In this document: positions 36,522-44,752 of the stretch, in pieces
Layout of the letters: each line of letters opens with the position of its first letter
Position numbering within the stretch: position 1 is the first letter of the stretch
Source of the DNA: an uncultured Clostridia bacterium
GTDB taxonomy: Bacteria > Bacillota > Clostridia > Christensenellales > Borkfalkiaceae
Assembly: GCA_944376335.1 (NCBI GenBank)
Contig: CALWCH010000001.1
Coordinates: 62,001-126,000, forward strand
DNA: 64,000 nucleotides
Reading direction: 5' to 3'
Position numbers and translations under genes: made by a program
Notes under the pieces: generated by a model
What the model was told of the DNA's origin: nothing
Database searches by the model: none
What the model saw: the letters and a program-made list of their open reading frames with translations, nothing else

Positions 36522-37739
36522 ATGGCTAAAGCTAAGTTCGACAGAAGTAAGCCCCACGTCAACATCGGTACGATCGGACACGTTGACCACGGCAAGACCA
36601 CTTTGACCGCAGCTATCACCATGGTTATGGCAGCGAAGGGTCAGGCAGCGAAGATGCGCTATGATGAGATCGATAAGGCGCCCGAGGAAAAGGCTCGTGG
36701 TATCACGATCAACACCGCGCACGTTGAGTACGAGACCGACAAGCGCCACTATGCGCACGTCGACTGCCCCGGCCACGCAGACTACGTCAAGAACATGATC
36801 ACGGGTGCTGCTCAGATGGACGGCGCGATCCTCGTCGTCGCAGCGACCGATGGTCCCATGCCCCAGACCCGTGAGCACATCCTGCTCGCTCGTCAGGTCG
36901 GCGTGCCTTATATCGTCGTCTTCCTCAACAAGTGCGACCAGATGGACGATCCCGAGCTTCTTGAGCTCGTCGAGATGGAGATCCGCGAGCTTCTCAGCTC
37001 CTACGACTTCCCCGGCGACGACATCCCGATCGTCAAGGGTTCCGCCCTCAAGGCTCTCGAGAAGGCTACGAGCGGCTGCTCCAACGAGGAGGTCCTTGCA
37101 GCTCCCGAGTGCCAGTGCATCCTCGAGCTCATGGACACCATCGACAGCTACATTCCCACGCCCGAGCGTGACGACAACAAGCCCTTCCTTCTTCCCGTCG
37201 AGGACGTCTTCACGATCTCCGGCCGCGGTACCGTTGCTACGGGCCGTGTCGAGAGAGGTGTCGCTCACGTCGGCGATCCCGCAGAGATCGTCGGCCTCAT
37301 CGAGAAGCCCCGCACGACGACCATCACCGGTCTCGAGATGTTCCACAAGTCCCTCGACGAAGCTATGGCAGGCGATAACGTCGGTGCGCTGCTCCGCGGT
37401 ATCAACCGTACGGATGTCGAGAAGGGCCAGGTCATCGCAAAGCCCGGCACCGTTCCCACCGCTATGAAGTTTGAGGCGCAGGTCTACGTCCTCACCAAGG
37501 ACGAGGGCGGCCGTCACACCGCATTCTTCAACCACTATCGTCCTCAGTTCTTCATCAGAACGACGGACGTTACGGGTTCCATCGAGCTTCCCGCAGGCGT
37601 TGAGATGGTCATGCCCGGCGACCACGTCACCCTTACCGTCGACCTCATCAAGCCCGTCGCGATCGAGGAAGGCCTCCGCTTCGCTATCCGCGAGGGCGGC
37701 AGAACGGTCGGTTCCGGCGTCGTCTCCAAGATCCTCTAA
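36522..37739 (+). CDS. tuf: Elongation factor Tu
   Basis: Delivers aminoacyl-tRNA to the ribosome. 405 aa, a few residues longer than most. G1 [15 protein letters not shown], switch [16 protein letters not shown]3 [13 protein letters not shown]4 NKCD; domains II and III are intact to the C-terminal [18 protein letters not shown] precedes ATG 36522. Own promoter and terminator. Confidence 0.99.
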   Translation: MAKAKFDRSKPHVNIGTIGHVDHGKTTLTAAITMVMAAKGQAAKMRYDEIDKAPEEKARGITINTAHVEYETDKRHYAHVDCPGHADYVKNMITGAAQMDGAILVVAATDGPMPQTREHILLARQVGVPYIVVFLNKCDQMDDPELLELVEMEIRELLSSYDFPGDDIPIVKGSALKALEKATSGCSNEEVLAAPECQCILELMDTIDSYIPTPERDDNKPFLLPVEDVFTISGRGTVATGRVERGVAHVGDPAEIVGLIEKPRTTTITGLEMFHKSLDEAMAGDNVGALLRGINRTDVEKGQVIAKPGTVPTAMKFEAQVYVLTKDEGGRHTAFFNHYRPQFFIRTTDVTGSIELPAGVEMVMPGDHVTLTVDLIKPVAIEEGLRFAIREGGRTVGSGVVSKIL

Positions 37740-37761
37740 TTTCGGGTCTTAACTGAAAATC

Positions 37762-37790
37762 AAAGAGCACGGTCTTCCGTGCTCTTTTTT
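37762..37790 (+). terminator. Intrinsic terminator of tuf
   Basis: AAAGAGCACGG / CCGTGCTCTTT, 11-bp stem, TCTT loop, T-run to 37790. Confidence 0.95.
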
Positions 37791-37815
37791 CATGCCGTTT
37801 TTTTGGGGCATAGAG

Positions 37816-37846
37816 GCGGCCGCCGCGCAGAGAGCGCGGCGGCCGC
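37816..37846. terminator. 13-bp GC palindrome after ung
   Basis: GCGGCCGCCGCGC / GCGCGGCGGCCGC with an AGAGA loop, 7 bp past the ung stop (minus strand). No T-tract on either side. Confidence 0.6.
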
Positions 37847-37853
37847 AGCCGTA

Positions 37854-38522
37854 TCAAATATTCAAATTCCAATCGATGGGCGAAATGCCGTTCTTTGCGA
37901 GATACGCATTCGTCTTGGAAAAGTGCCTGCATCCGAAGAACCCGTTGTACGCCGAGAGGGGGGAGGGGTGCGCACACTCTAATATAAGATGTTTCTTGCT
38001 ATCGATGAGCGCCCTCTTTCTCCGCGCGTTGCCGCCCCAAAGGAGAAAGACGAGGTGTTCTTTCCTCTCGCTCAAAATGGAGATGACGCTGTCCGTAAAC
38101 CAGCTCCACCCGCAGGCCGCGTGCGAGTTCGCCTGATGCTCCCTTACGGTCAGCGCCGTGTTCATCAGGAGAACGCCCTCCTTCGCCCATTTCGTGAGGT
38201 CTCCGCTCTTGGGCGGCTCATACCCTAAATCACTCTTGAGCTCCTTGAAGATATTCTCCAGCGACGGCGGCTTCTTCACGCCCTCCTTCACCGAAAAGCA
38301 CAGCCCGTGCGCCTGCCCCGGCTCGTGGTAGGGGTCCTGGCCGAGAAGCACCGCCTTCACGTTTGCAAACGGCGTGAAGCGGAAGCAGTTGTAAAGGTCA
38401 TACATATCGGGATAGACCACATAATGGGAATATTCGTACTTCAAGAATTCCCGAATTTTTTTGTACCGCTCATCCGCAAAGAGAGGGGAGAGCGGCTCCT
38501 TCCAATCGCCGAGGTCGATCAT
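37854..38522 (-). CDS. ung: Uracil-DNA glycosylase
   Basis: Family 1 UDG removing uracil from DNA, 222 aa. Catalytic motif VLLGQDPYHEPGQAHGLCFSV, uracil-pocket segments and the leucine-loop HPSPLSAYNGFFGCRHFSK. Start overlaps the luxS stop by 4 bp (ATGA), so it is expressed with luxS. Confidence 0.97.
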   Translation of the reverse strand: MIDLGDWKEPLSPLFADERYKKIREFLKYEYSHYVVYPDMYDLYNCFRFTPFANVKAVLLGQDPYHEPGQAHGLCFSVKEGVKKPPSLENIFKELKSDLGYEPPKSGDLTKWAKEGVLLMNTALTVREHQANSHAACGWSWFTDSVISILSERKEHLVFLLWGGNARRKRALIDSKKHLILECAHPSPLSAYNGFFGCRHFSKTNAYLAKNGISPIDWNLNI

Positions 38523-38959
38523 CCCTCCGCCTCCGCCGCTTCCAAAATTTTAAGGTACGAGGCAAGCTCGCCCTTCGCCCCTTCTAAGTCGTGCTCCAAA
38601 TAGTTCCCGCACTCTTCTCGCTTGCTCCCCGGCACTTCATCGAGCGCCATCGCCTCGGGGATGCACTCTTTCAGAAGCGCCAGCACTTCCTCATACGAGA
38701 GGCGGAGCGTCAGCAGATAGAATCCCGTGCGGCATCCCATCGGCCCGAAGTACACGATGTCGTCCTTCTTCTCGCTGTTTCTTAGGACGGTCGCGAGTAA
38801 ATGCTCGATCGTGTGCAGCGCCTTGGGCGTAATATAGTCGCCTGCGTTCGGCCGCTTAAAGCGCAAATCGAACGTCGTAATGCCGTTCTTGTCCGTCTGT
38901 GCATACAGCCCGGGCTGCAATTTGTCGTGATTTTTCAAAAAAGAGGGGATCTTTTCCAC
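38519..38959 (-). CDS. luxS: S-ribosylhomocysteine lyase (autoinducer-2 synthase)
   Basis: Cleaves S-ribosylhomocysteine to homocysteine and DPD, the AI-2 precursor. 146 aa. Metal ligands in LHTIEHLLATVLRN (HxxEH) and EECGNY; catalytic cysteine in GPMGCRTGFYL. Starts with GTG at 38959, 7 nt after AAGGAG. Lies directly downstream of mtnN, which makes its substrate, so the two complete SAH detoxification. The 84-bp gap to mtnN contains two hairpins, one touching the ribosome site. Confidence 0.97.
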   Translation of the reverse strand: MEKIPSFLKNHDKLQPGLYAQTDKNGITTFDLRFKRPNAGDYITPKALHTIEHLLATVLRNSEKKDDIVYFGPMGCRTGFYLLTLRLSYEEVLALLKECIPEAMALDEVPGSKREECGNYLEHDLEGAKGELASYLKILEAAEAEG

Positions 38960-38970
38960 AAAAAGCTCCT

Positions 38971-39028
38971 TATTTCGACGACTTTCTAAATAAGTCGCGC
39001 CATGTATTTCGACGAAAATCGAAATACC
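38971..39028 (-). promoter_or_regulatory. Paired hairpins in the luxS leader
   Basis: Minus strand: first hairpin GTATTTCGA / TCGAAATAC (9 bp, 39027-39004); second stem CTTATTT / AAATAAG (7 bp, about 38996-38971), whose 3' arm runs into the GGAG of the luxS ribosome site. Both contain the word TCGAAATA. Could couple luxS translation to upstream events; no known riboswitch recognised. Confidence 0.4.
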
Positions 39029-39043
39029 ATCTCCCGCCGACGC

Positions 39044-39700
39044 TCACTCCAGCGCCTCAAAGATCTCGCCCATGAATGACTTCAAGTTGAGCATCGCGCG
39101 CGAAAGGTTTTTCTTGTACTGCTCCGTGGTGCTGCCCGAGCCGTACACATCGGAGATCGCCTTCACCTCCACGCACGGCGCGCCTGCATACTTGCACACC
39201 TGCGCAATTGCGGCGCCCTCCATGTCGCGGATGTTCGCGCCTAACTTTATTAACAGGTCGTGGTCGGCAGCCGAATCGTTAAAGCGGTCGCCCGAGCCCA
39301 GCGCCCGCCTCGGGTAGTCGAGTTCCTTGGGCGCATACAGGGGCAAAAAGTTCTCTTCCTCGCCGTCCAGCGTTCCCACCTCGCCGCCGTTGAGTTGGGT
39401 GAGGTCGAAGTCATACTGCACCGCCTTTGTGATGAGGTACACTTCGGTGAGCTCCGTGCTCTCGTCAAGCCCTCCCGCCACGCCGAAATTCAACACGACG
39501 TCCGCGCCGAAGTGCAGCACCGCGCACGCGCCCGCCGCCGCATTCACCTTGCCCACGCCGCATACGCACAGCATCACGTCCTTTCCGAATGCCTTGCCGA
39601 TATGCACCGTCTTTCCGTAGATGGTGCGGATATCCTCCACTTCCATTTGGTCGAGGAGGGCTTCCGCCTCCGAGTCCATCGCAATGACCGCTCCGATCAT
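39044..39700 (-). CDS. mtnN: 5'-methylthioadenosine/S-adenosylhomocysteine nucleosidase
   Basis: Hydrolyses MTA and SAH to adenine plus thioribose derivatives. 218 aa from ATG 39700 (MIGAVIAMDSEAEALL), which follows AAGGAGACG; a longer frame to 39751 lacks a ribosome site and adds non-family residues. Conserved GVAGGL, the purine-site GDRF and the catalytic glutamate in RDMEGAAIAQVC. Upstream partner of luxS. Confidence 0.95.
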   Translation of the reverse strand: MIGAVIAMDSEAEALLDQMEVEDIRTIYGKTVHIGKAFGKDVMLCVCGVGKVNAAAGACAVLHFGADVVLNFGVAGGLDESTELTEVYLITKAVQYDFDLTQLNGGEVGTLDGEEENFLPLYAPKELDYPRRALGSGDRFNDSAADHDLLIKLGANIRDMEGAAIAQVCKYAGAPCVEVKAISDVYGSGSTTEQYKKNLSRAMLNLKSFMGEIFEALE

Positions 39701-39759
39701 AAACGTCTCCTTTTTGCAGGGCGCTTTCGAGCTGATCCCCGCCGATAGCATTTTTGTTC

Positions 39760-39788
39760 AGTATAACATTTTTTCCCGAAAATTGCAA
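39760..39788 (-). promoter_or_regulatory. Sigma-A promoter of mtnN-luxS-ung
   Basis: Minus strand TTGCAA (39788-39783), 17-bp spacer, TATACT (39765-39760). Confidence 0.82.
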
Positions 39789-39878
39789 GAGGTGGTATGC
39801 TTTTTCGCGCCGATGCAAACAATCGGTTTGATGGCGGGCGTCCAAAATACCCGCGCCCGCAAAATAAGGAGCAGACTC

Positions 39879-41123
39879 ATGGACCCTTTTTCACTCAAAC
39901 CGCAAAAGATGGATAAAATTTTCACCTCCTGGAACAAGGTGATGCTCAAGCCCTACGACAAGAACGAAGTCGACCCCTACACCCGCCTTCGCATCATCCT
40001 GATGTCGGGCACGGAGTTCGAATCGGTGCGCCTCCAGCACGCCTTCTCGCGCGCGTGCGCCAATAACGACGTGCGCCGCCGCCTCGCCCTCATGCGAAGA
40101 GGGGAGCAATTGCAGCAAAAGCGCGTCGCAGGCCTCAAGCCCGCCGACGAGGGCATCTTGGAGCACACCATCGGCTATGAACAGCTCGCCGTCGACCTCA
40201 CCGCCAACCTCGCCATGGGGGAGAGCAACTCCTATATAAAGAAGCAGCTCGATTTCGCCCTTCTCGAAGACTTCGACCACCTCTACCGCTATTCGGACCT
40301 CATGGAGCTCGAGAAGTGCGGCGACCCCGCCCGCCTCGTCGGCGACTATACCGAGATCATGCCCGGCCGCCCCACCGTCGCCGAGTACCGCCACCCCTTC
40401 GACGACGTCAAGTTCTACCTCAACGGCTACCTTTCGGACATCAAGACCAAGCTCGCCGTCAACATCATCACCGCGGCAGAGCAGCAGACGATGAACTTCT
40501 ATATGAATGTCGCCAATCTCTATACGACGCCTTTGGGGAGAAAGCTCTTCACCGAGATCGCCATGATCGAGGAACAGCACGTCACGGGCTACGGCTGCCT
40601 CAAGGACCCCTGTATGACCCCCTTCGAAAACCTTCTCATGAACGAGTACACCGAGTGCTACCTCTACTATTCCTGTTTCGAGGACGAGAAGGACGAGCGC
40701 ATCAAGGCGGTTTGGGAGATGCACTTCGAAGAGGAAGTCGCGCACCTCCACGAGGCCGCCGAGCTTCTCCGCACCTACGAGGGCAAGGTCTGGCAGCAAA
40801 TTTTCCCCGCGGGCGGGGAATTCCCCGACCTTCTGAAGTTCCGCTCGCAGAAGGCGTATATCCGCGAAGTTCTAAAGAGCGTGCGCCTCACCGCCGTCGA
40901 GGAGGGCTGGGAGGAAGTCGAAAAACTGCCCGATACCTTCCGCTTCTTCGCCTACAACGCGCGCATCCACGGCAATAAGCCCGAGACGGCGGGCACGCAC
41001 GAAGTCATCGAACGCGCCATCCGCGCGTGGGGCACCGATTGGCGCCTCGTCGACAAGGACCACCCCGTCAAGGAACTCAACGACCGCACAAAGGACAATC
41101 TCAACATCGCCCGCATCAAATAA
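39879..41123 (+). CDS. Ferritin-like di-iron protein of unknown function
   Basis: 414 aa from ATG 39879, which follows AAGGAG. I do not recognise a named family. The middle contains a complete carboxylate di-iron pattern: E201, then E231-x-x-H234 thirty residues on, E256, then E286-x-x-H289 again thirty on, each within predicted helices (EQQTMNFY, IEEQHVTGY, NEYTECYL, EEEVAHLHEAAELL). That is the ferritin/rubrerythrin spacing. The N-terminal 180 and C-terminal 110 residues are extra helical regions. No rubredoxin domain or signal peptide, so probably cytoplasmic. An oxidase, peroxidase or iron-handling role is inference. Confidence 0.7.
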   Translation: MDPFSLKPQKMDKIFTSWNKVMLKPYDKNEVDPYTRLRIILMSGTEFESVRLQHAFSRACANNDVRRRLALMRRGEQLQQKRVAGLKPADEGILEHTIGYEQLAVDLTANLAMGESNSYIKKQLDFALLEDFDHLYRYSDLMELEKCGDPARLVGDYTEIMPGRPTVAEYRHPFDDVKFYLNGYLSDIKTKLAVNIITAAEQQTMNFYMNVANLYTTPLGRKLFTEIAMIEEQHVTGYGCLKDPCMTPFENLLMNEYTECYLYYSCFEDEKDERIKAVWEMHFEEEVAHLHEAAELLRTYEGKVWQQIFPAGGEFPDLLKFRSQKAYIREVLKSVRLTAVEEGWEEVEKLPDTFRFFAYNARIHGNKPETAGTHEVIERAIRAWGTDWRLVDKDHPVKELNDRTKDNLNIARIK

Positions 41124-41279
41124 GCCCGTGCCCGCCCGCCGCTTCTCGCCCGCTCCCGCTCAAGCCCCCGCACCCGTGCCCGCCTGTCGATTTTGCGCAG
41201 AGCGCAAAACAATTGCCGCGCGCCCGCGCCGCCACCGCACATTGATAATGCAGCGATTATAAGGATAAGCATCACAGCC

Positions 41280-41315
41280 GCCGCGCCGCGCGGGCAAATG
41301 CCCGCGCGGCGCGGC
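41280..41315. terminator. 17-bp GC palindrome
   Basis: GCCGCGCCGCGCGGGCA and its complement around AA. It abuts the 15-bp tandem repeat; its last GGC is the first repeat's opening. No T-tract. Confidence 0.55.
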
Positions 41316-41372
41316 TTCCCATTTCGCGGCTTCCCATTTCGCGGCTTCCCATTTCGTGGCTTGCCTTTTGCG
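41313..41372. repeat. 15-bp tandem repeat, three copies plus a decayed fourth
   Basis: Unit GGCTTCCCATTTCGC at 41313, 41328 and 41343 (last base T in the third), then a degenerate copy at 41358. Non-coding by position. Confidence 0.85.
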
Positions 41373-41423
41373 CCCGACTTTTCCGCCCCCGCACATTTCC
41401 GCATATTTCCCCATGCAAAGCGA

Positions 41424-41452
41424 TTGACATACCCCGTCGCATTTGTTACAAT
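41424..41452 (+). promoter_or_regulatory. Sigma-A promoter fused to the MBL hydrolase start
   Basis: TTGACA (41424-41429), 17-bp spacer, TACAAT (41447-41452), then CTCTTT and ATG at 41459. Transcription should begin at or within 1-2 nt of the ATG. No Shine-Dalgarno exists. Confidence 0.88.
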
Positions 41453-41458
41453 CTCTTT

Positions 41459-42244
41459 ATGAACGGCATGCAGATCGCGTGGTACGGCACGGCGACGTTG
41501 ATGCTCAAATGCGGCGCCACGCGCATCCTCATCGACCCGTACCTTCGACAATACGACAAATCTCGCCCCGCCCCGCCCGTCGAAGCCCTCTCTTCGGCCG
41601 ACGCCGCCCTCATCACCCATCCGCACCTCGACCACTTCGCCGACATCGCCGCATTTCTCGAAAAGGGCCTCCCCAAGGTGTACGTCTCCGAGAACGGCAT
41701 CGCGCACGCAAGGGCGCAGGGCATCTCCACCGAAAAGATGCTCCCCCTCCACGCAGGCGACGTTTTCACGGTGGGGGAGTTTACCGTCCGCACCTTTCAG
41801 AGCCGCCATTGCAAGTTCGACGCCGCCACCGTGCTCTCCGTCGCCCTCTCGCCGCGCACCTACCTTCACGCGGCCGATGCCGTTGCGCTCCTCAAGGAGA
41901 CCAAGCATTGGAAGATTTCGGGCGACATCTTCGCCCTCGAACTTTCGGGCGGCGGCAAAACGGTGATGCTCCTCGGCTCTGCGGGCATGGACGAGGGCAC
42001 CGAATACCCCACGGGCGCCGATCTCTTCGTCTTTCCCTATCAGGGCAGGGCGGGCATGCACCGCTATATGCGGCCCTTTTTGGAGCGCTTCCGCCCGCGC
42101 GCCGTCATGGCTGACCACTTCGACGACGCTTTCCCGCCCCTCACGCACACCATTTCCATGAAGAAGTTCGCGCCCGCAGTACGCGCGTTCGACCCCTCGG
42201 TGCGCGCCTTCGTGCCCGTCTTGGGCGAGTGGTACGACGTATAA
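41459..42244 (+). CDS. MBL-fold metal-dependent hydrolase, UlaG-like
   Basis: 261-aa metallo-beta-lactamase-fold enzyme. The metal motif is THPHLDHF (HxHxDH, about residues 54-61); an early Asp in LIDPYL, later SRHCKFDAAT and C-terminal ADHFDDAF supply further ligands. The pattern resembles UlaG/YtnP-type cytosolic lactonases or hydrolases; substrate unknown. ATG 41459 lies 6 nt after a -10 box and has no ribosome site, so the message should be leaderless. A second ATG three codons on gives no better context. Confidence 0.85.
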   Translation: MNGMQIAWYGTATLMLKCGATRILIDPYLRQYDKSRPAPPVEALSSADAALITHPHLDHFADIAAFLEKGLPKVYVSENGIAHARAQGISTEKMLPLHAGDVFTVGEFTVRTFQSRHCKFDAATVLSVALSPRTYLHAADAVALLKETKHWKISGDIFALELSGGGKTVMLLGSAGMDEGTEYPTGADLFVFPYQGRAGMHRYMRPFLERFRPRAVMADHFDDAFPPLTHTISMKKFAPAVRAFDPSVRAFVPVLGEWYDV

Positions 42245-42282
42245 ACAATTCGCCGCCTCTATTTTGCGGCAGGGAGAAAAGT

Positions 42283-42729
42283 ATGTCTCAACGTGCAGAA
42301 CAAGCAAAACAGAACTTTTTGAGCGGGCTCAACTGCGCGCAGTCGGTCGCAATGGCGTTTGCAGACATTTTGCCCGTCGAAAAGGAACAGCTTTTAGCTG
42401 CTTCCCGTCCTTTGGGCGGCGGCATCGGGCGGCTTCGGGAGATGTGCGGCACCGTCGCGGCGGCGGCAGTCGTCCTTGGCCTCGTTTTCCCCGACGTCTC
42501 CAAAAACGAGCTCTACGCCCTCGTGCAGGAACATGCCAAGAAGTTCCGTGAGAAGAACAAGACCTACCTCTGCGGCGAACTCTTAACGAACGCCGGCCTT
42601 CCCGCCGAGACGGAGCCCGTCGCCGAGCCCCGCACGCCCGAATACTATCAAAAGCGCCCCTGCCCCAACCTCGCCTACGACGCGGCACTCATTTTGGAAG
42701 ACATGCTGAAGGAGCGCGGCGTGCTGTAA
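42283..42729 (+). CDS. C_GCAxxG_C_C family redox-type protein
   Basis: 148 aa from ATG 42283 after AGGGAGA. The family signature is visible: N-terminal LNCAQSVAMAF, then LGGGIGRLREMCGTVAAAA, with later cysteines in YLCGELL and KRPCPNL. Members are small cysteine-rich proteins common in anaerobes, often near redox genes; function not established. Here the neighbour is a flavodoxin-ferredoxin protein. Terminated by a good intrinsic terminator. Confidence 0.85.
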   Translation: MSQRAEQAKQNFLSGLNCAQSVAMAFADILPVEKEQLLAASRPLGGGIGRLREMCGTVAAAAVVLGLVFPDVSKNELYALVQEHAKKFREKNKTYLCGELLTNAGLPAETEPVAEPRTPEYYQKRPCPNLAYDAALILEDMLKERGVL

Positions 42730-42741
42730 AAATAAAACCCC

Positions 42742-42771
42742 ATTCGGTGCGGAAACGCGCCGAATTTTTTT
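42742..42771 (+). terminator. Intrinsic terminator
   Basis: ATTCGGTGCG / CGCGCCGAAT stem (one U-G) with a GAAA tetraloop, then TTTTTTT. Confidence 0.92.
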
Positions 42772-42781
42772 GCCAAACCTC

Positions 42782-42810
42782 TTTACAAGTTGGGCTTTTC
42801 ATGATAAAAT
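42782..42810 (+). promoter_or_regulatory. Sigma-A promoter of the EFR1 gene
   Basis: TTTACA (42782-42787), 17-bp spacer, TAAAAT (42805-42810). Normal leader with AAGAGGACATC before the ATG. Within the leader an ATG 4 nt after the -10 opens a six-codon frame of doubtful meaning. Confidence 0.75.
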
Positions 42811-42847
42811 CAAGATGCGTCATAGGAACATATGACAAGAGGACATC

Positions 42848-43792
42848 ATGAAGATCGCACTCATCTACTTTACGGGCACCTACAACACGCGCTTCCTCAC
42901 CGACAAGGCGGAGGCGGAGTTCGTGCGCCGCGGGCACGACGTCGACCGTGTGGAAATCAATTGCGATACCCCCGTCCTCGATGCTGCAAAGTACGATCTT
43001 TTGGGCTTCGGCTATCCCATCTACGGCTTCAATTCGCCGCTGCCCTTCAACCGCTATGTAAAGAGGCTGCGCCTTCGCGCGGGGCAGAAGTACTTCATCT
43101 ATAAGAACAGCGGCGAGACGCTCGCGCTCAACAACGCCTCCAGCCGCATCCTTCTCCGCCGCATGGCGGTGATGGGCGGGGAGCTTGTGGGGGAGTACCA
43201 CTTCGTCATGCCCTACAACATCCACTTCCCCTTCGAGAAGGACTTCGTGCGCGAAATTCTCAGTTACGACCAAAAACTTTTGCGCATCATGGCTTATAAT
43301 CTCGAGCACGGCATCATTCAGACGCTCGAGAGCAACGTTCTTTACGACCTCGCCTCTGCCGCCGTCTCCATCCAGAAGCTGGGCGGGCCTATCAATTCCT
43401 TCTTCTACCGCGTGGACGAGGATAAGTGCATCTCCTGCGGCCTGTGCGCAAAAAGCTGCCCCGAGAAGAACATCCGCTTCGAGGACGGCAAGCTAAAGTT
43501 CGGCCACAGCTGCGCCATGTGCATGCGCTGTTCCTTCCACTGCCCCAAGGATGCCATCCGCATCGGCTTTTTGGACGGCTGGCGCGTCAACGGCGACTAC
43601 GGCCTCGCCCGCCTCGAGGCGGAGGGCCCTCCCGAACAGCCCTACATCACCGAGGAGAGCCAAGGCTTCTATAAGTGCTACATCAAGTACTTCCAAAAGA
43701 TCGACGAGGACTACGAGCGCCTGTTCGGGCTCTCGCAAAAGCCCGCTGAATACCCCGAGGAATGGGCAGAGGGGAGCCTTATTAAAACATAA
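42848..43792 (+). CDS. EFR1-type flavodoxin-ferredoxin fusion
   Basis: 314-aa electron-transfer protein. The N-terminal flavodoxin-like half starts IALIYFTGTYNTRFLTDKA (FMN phosphate loop, though reduced) and has GFGYPIYGFNSP. The C-terminal half carries two 4Fe-4S motifs, CISCGLCAKSCP and CAMCMRCSFHCP. Resembles the EFR1 family of anaerobic Clostridia. Partner enzymes are not apparent nearby apart from the C_GCAxxG protein. Cytoplasmic. Confidence 0.88.
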   Translation: MKIALIYFTGTYNTRFLTDKAEAEFVRRGHDVDRVEINCDTPVLDAAKYDLLGFGYPIYGFNSPLPFNRYVKRLRLRAGQKYFIYKNSGETLALNNASSRILLRRMAVMGGELVGEYHFVMPYNIHFPFEKDFVREILSYDQKLLRIMAYNLEHGIIQTLESNVLYDLASAAVSIQKLGGPINSFFYRVDEDKCISCGLCAKSCPEKNIRFEDGKLKFGHSCAMCMRCSFHCPKDAIRIGFLDGWRVNGDYGLARLEAEGPPEQPYITEESQGFYKCYIKYFQKIDEDYERLFGLSQKPAEYPEEWAEGSLIKT

Positions 43793-43805
43793 AAACTTTA
43801 AATAG

Positions 43806-43843
43806 GGAAGGGCCGCCGACGCATTCGCGTCGGCGGCCCTTCC
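43806..43843. terminator. 17-bp palindrome between convergent genes
   Basis: GGAAGGGCCGCCGACGC and its complement around ATTC, ending 5 bp before the kinase stop. No T-tract. Confidence 0.65.
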
Positions 43844-43847
43844 AATA

Positions 43848-44666
43848 TCAGCCGATATAGATCTTCGTGCAGGGAACTTCGCCCGCCAAAACGGCATGAA
43901 TGGTATATTTCGCACTCGCGATATACACCGTCGTGCCCTGAGCGGCGGCCTCCTTCACATACTCAAGCTTTGCCTTCGCCCCGTTCGCGCCCGCGCGCGA
44001 TGCACCCGCGCAGTACCGCTTGCACTCTTCAATGTGCTCGGTAAGCTCATAGGCGTCCTTGCCGCAAATTTTTTGAATGAGCGTCGTCGGGTCCTCGGGG
44101 TCGGAATAGATGCCTTCCGTGCTCGTAAACACCACAAGATGCTTGGCGTGTACGAGGCAGGCGATGCGCGATGCCGTCTCGTCGTTATCCACGCCCTCAA
44201 ACACATGCCCGCCGCCCTTTCTGAGCGCCGCGATCTCCATGCGTCGGTTCTCCTCGCTGGAGACGGGGTCGTTGTAGTTTACAATGGGAATGGCGTTCTG
44301 TTCGCGGCATCTGAGCAGCAGCGACTTTAGGTGCTCGCTCTTCTTCTCGTCGTTGAAGTGCCCGTGCTCGACGAGCACCTGCCGCACCGAATAGCCGGGG
44401 TCGATGAACTGCCGGTACGTCTGCATCAAAATGGCCTGCCCCTGCGCCGCATAGTCCGTCTTGGCGCTCTCGCCAATGAGCTCCTTCCCGCCGCGCGCAA
44501 GGTGGTCGAGGCGGCCGATTTCCGTCGCCCCGCTCGAAACCCAGATGTAGCCGGGCCGCAGCTCGCGCGAGAGCCGCGCCACCCTTGTATAGTCGATGAT
44601 GCCGTCCTCGCGGTCGATGAGCGCCATCGAACCGATTTTTCCGACAAGCTCCGTATCGAACGTCAT
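43848..44666 (-). CDS. Glutamate 5-kinase-like amino-acid kinase
   Basis: 272-aa amino-acid-kinase-fold protein. Closest by eye to ProB: VSSGATEIG, YAAQGQAILMQTYRQF, IPIVNYNDPVSSEE, VDNDETASRIACLV and LVVFTSTEGIYSDPEDP. It differs in NYNDPVS for the usual NENDTVA and lacks a C-terminal PUA domain; no proA follows. It may therefore be a divergent proline-pathway enzyme or a kinase with another acid substrate. ATG 44666 follows AAGGAGC; the extension to 44741 lacks a ribosome site. Own sigma-A promoter. Confidence 0.72.
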   Translation of the reverse strand: MTFDTELVGKIGSMALIDREDGIIDYTRVARLSRELRPGYIWVSSGATEIGRLDHLARGGKELIGESAKTDYAAQGQAILMQTYRQFIDPGYSVRQVLVEHGHFNDEKKSEHLKSLLLRCREQNAIPIVNYNDPVSSEENRRMEIAALRKGGGHVFEGVDNDETASRIACLVHAKHLVVFTSTEGIYSDPEDPTTLIQKICGKDAYELTEHIEECKRYCAGASRAGANGAKAKLEYVKEAAAQGTTVYIASAKYTIHAVLAGEVPCTKIYIG

Positions 44667-44712
44667 ACCTTGCTCCTTCCCGCCCCGAGCGGGGCGCCTC
44701 ACATTCCCCAAC

Positions 44713-44741
44713 ATCATAACATGGAACGGAAAAAATTGCAA
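44713..44741 (-). promoter_or_regulatory. Sigma-A promoter of the kinase gene
   Basis: Minus strand TTGCAA (44741-44736), 17-bp spacer, TATGAT (44718-44713). A GCGCCCC/GGGGCG hairpin precedes the ribosome site. Confidence 0.75.
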
Positions 44742-44752
44742 ATACTTTTCTC

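Larger units (their letters stand above)
41124..41458. other. 335-bp gene-free gap with palindromes, tandem repeat and promoter
   Basis: Holds a TTTTGCGC/GCGCAAAA stem (41191-41209), a 17-bp GC palindrome (41280-41315), a 15-bp tandem repeat (41313-41372) and the promoter of the next gene (41424-41452). Short frames on both strands are low-complexity and not credible genes. Confidence 0.7.

Noticed and set aside
41160..41462. Open frames on both strands over the 15-bp repeat (KWEAA or GFPFR peptides)
   Set aside because: Repeat length divisible by three makes frames on both strands open by chance; no initiation signals.
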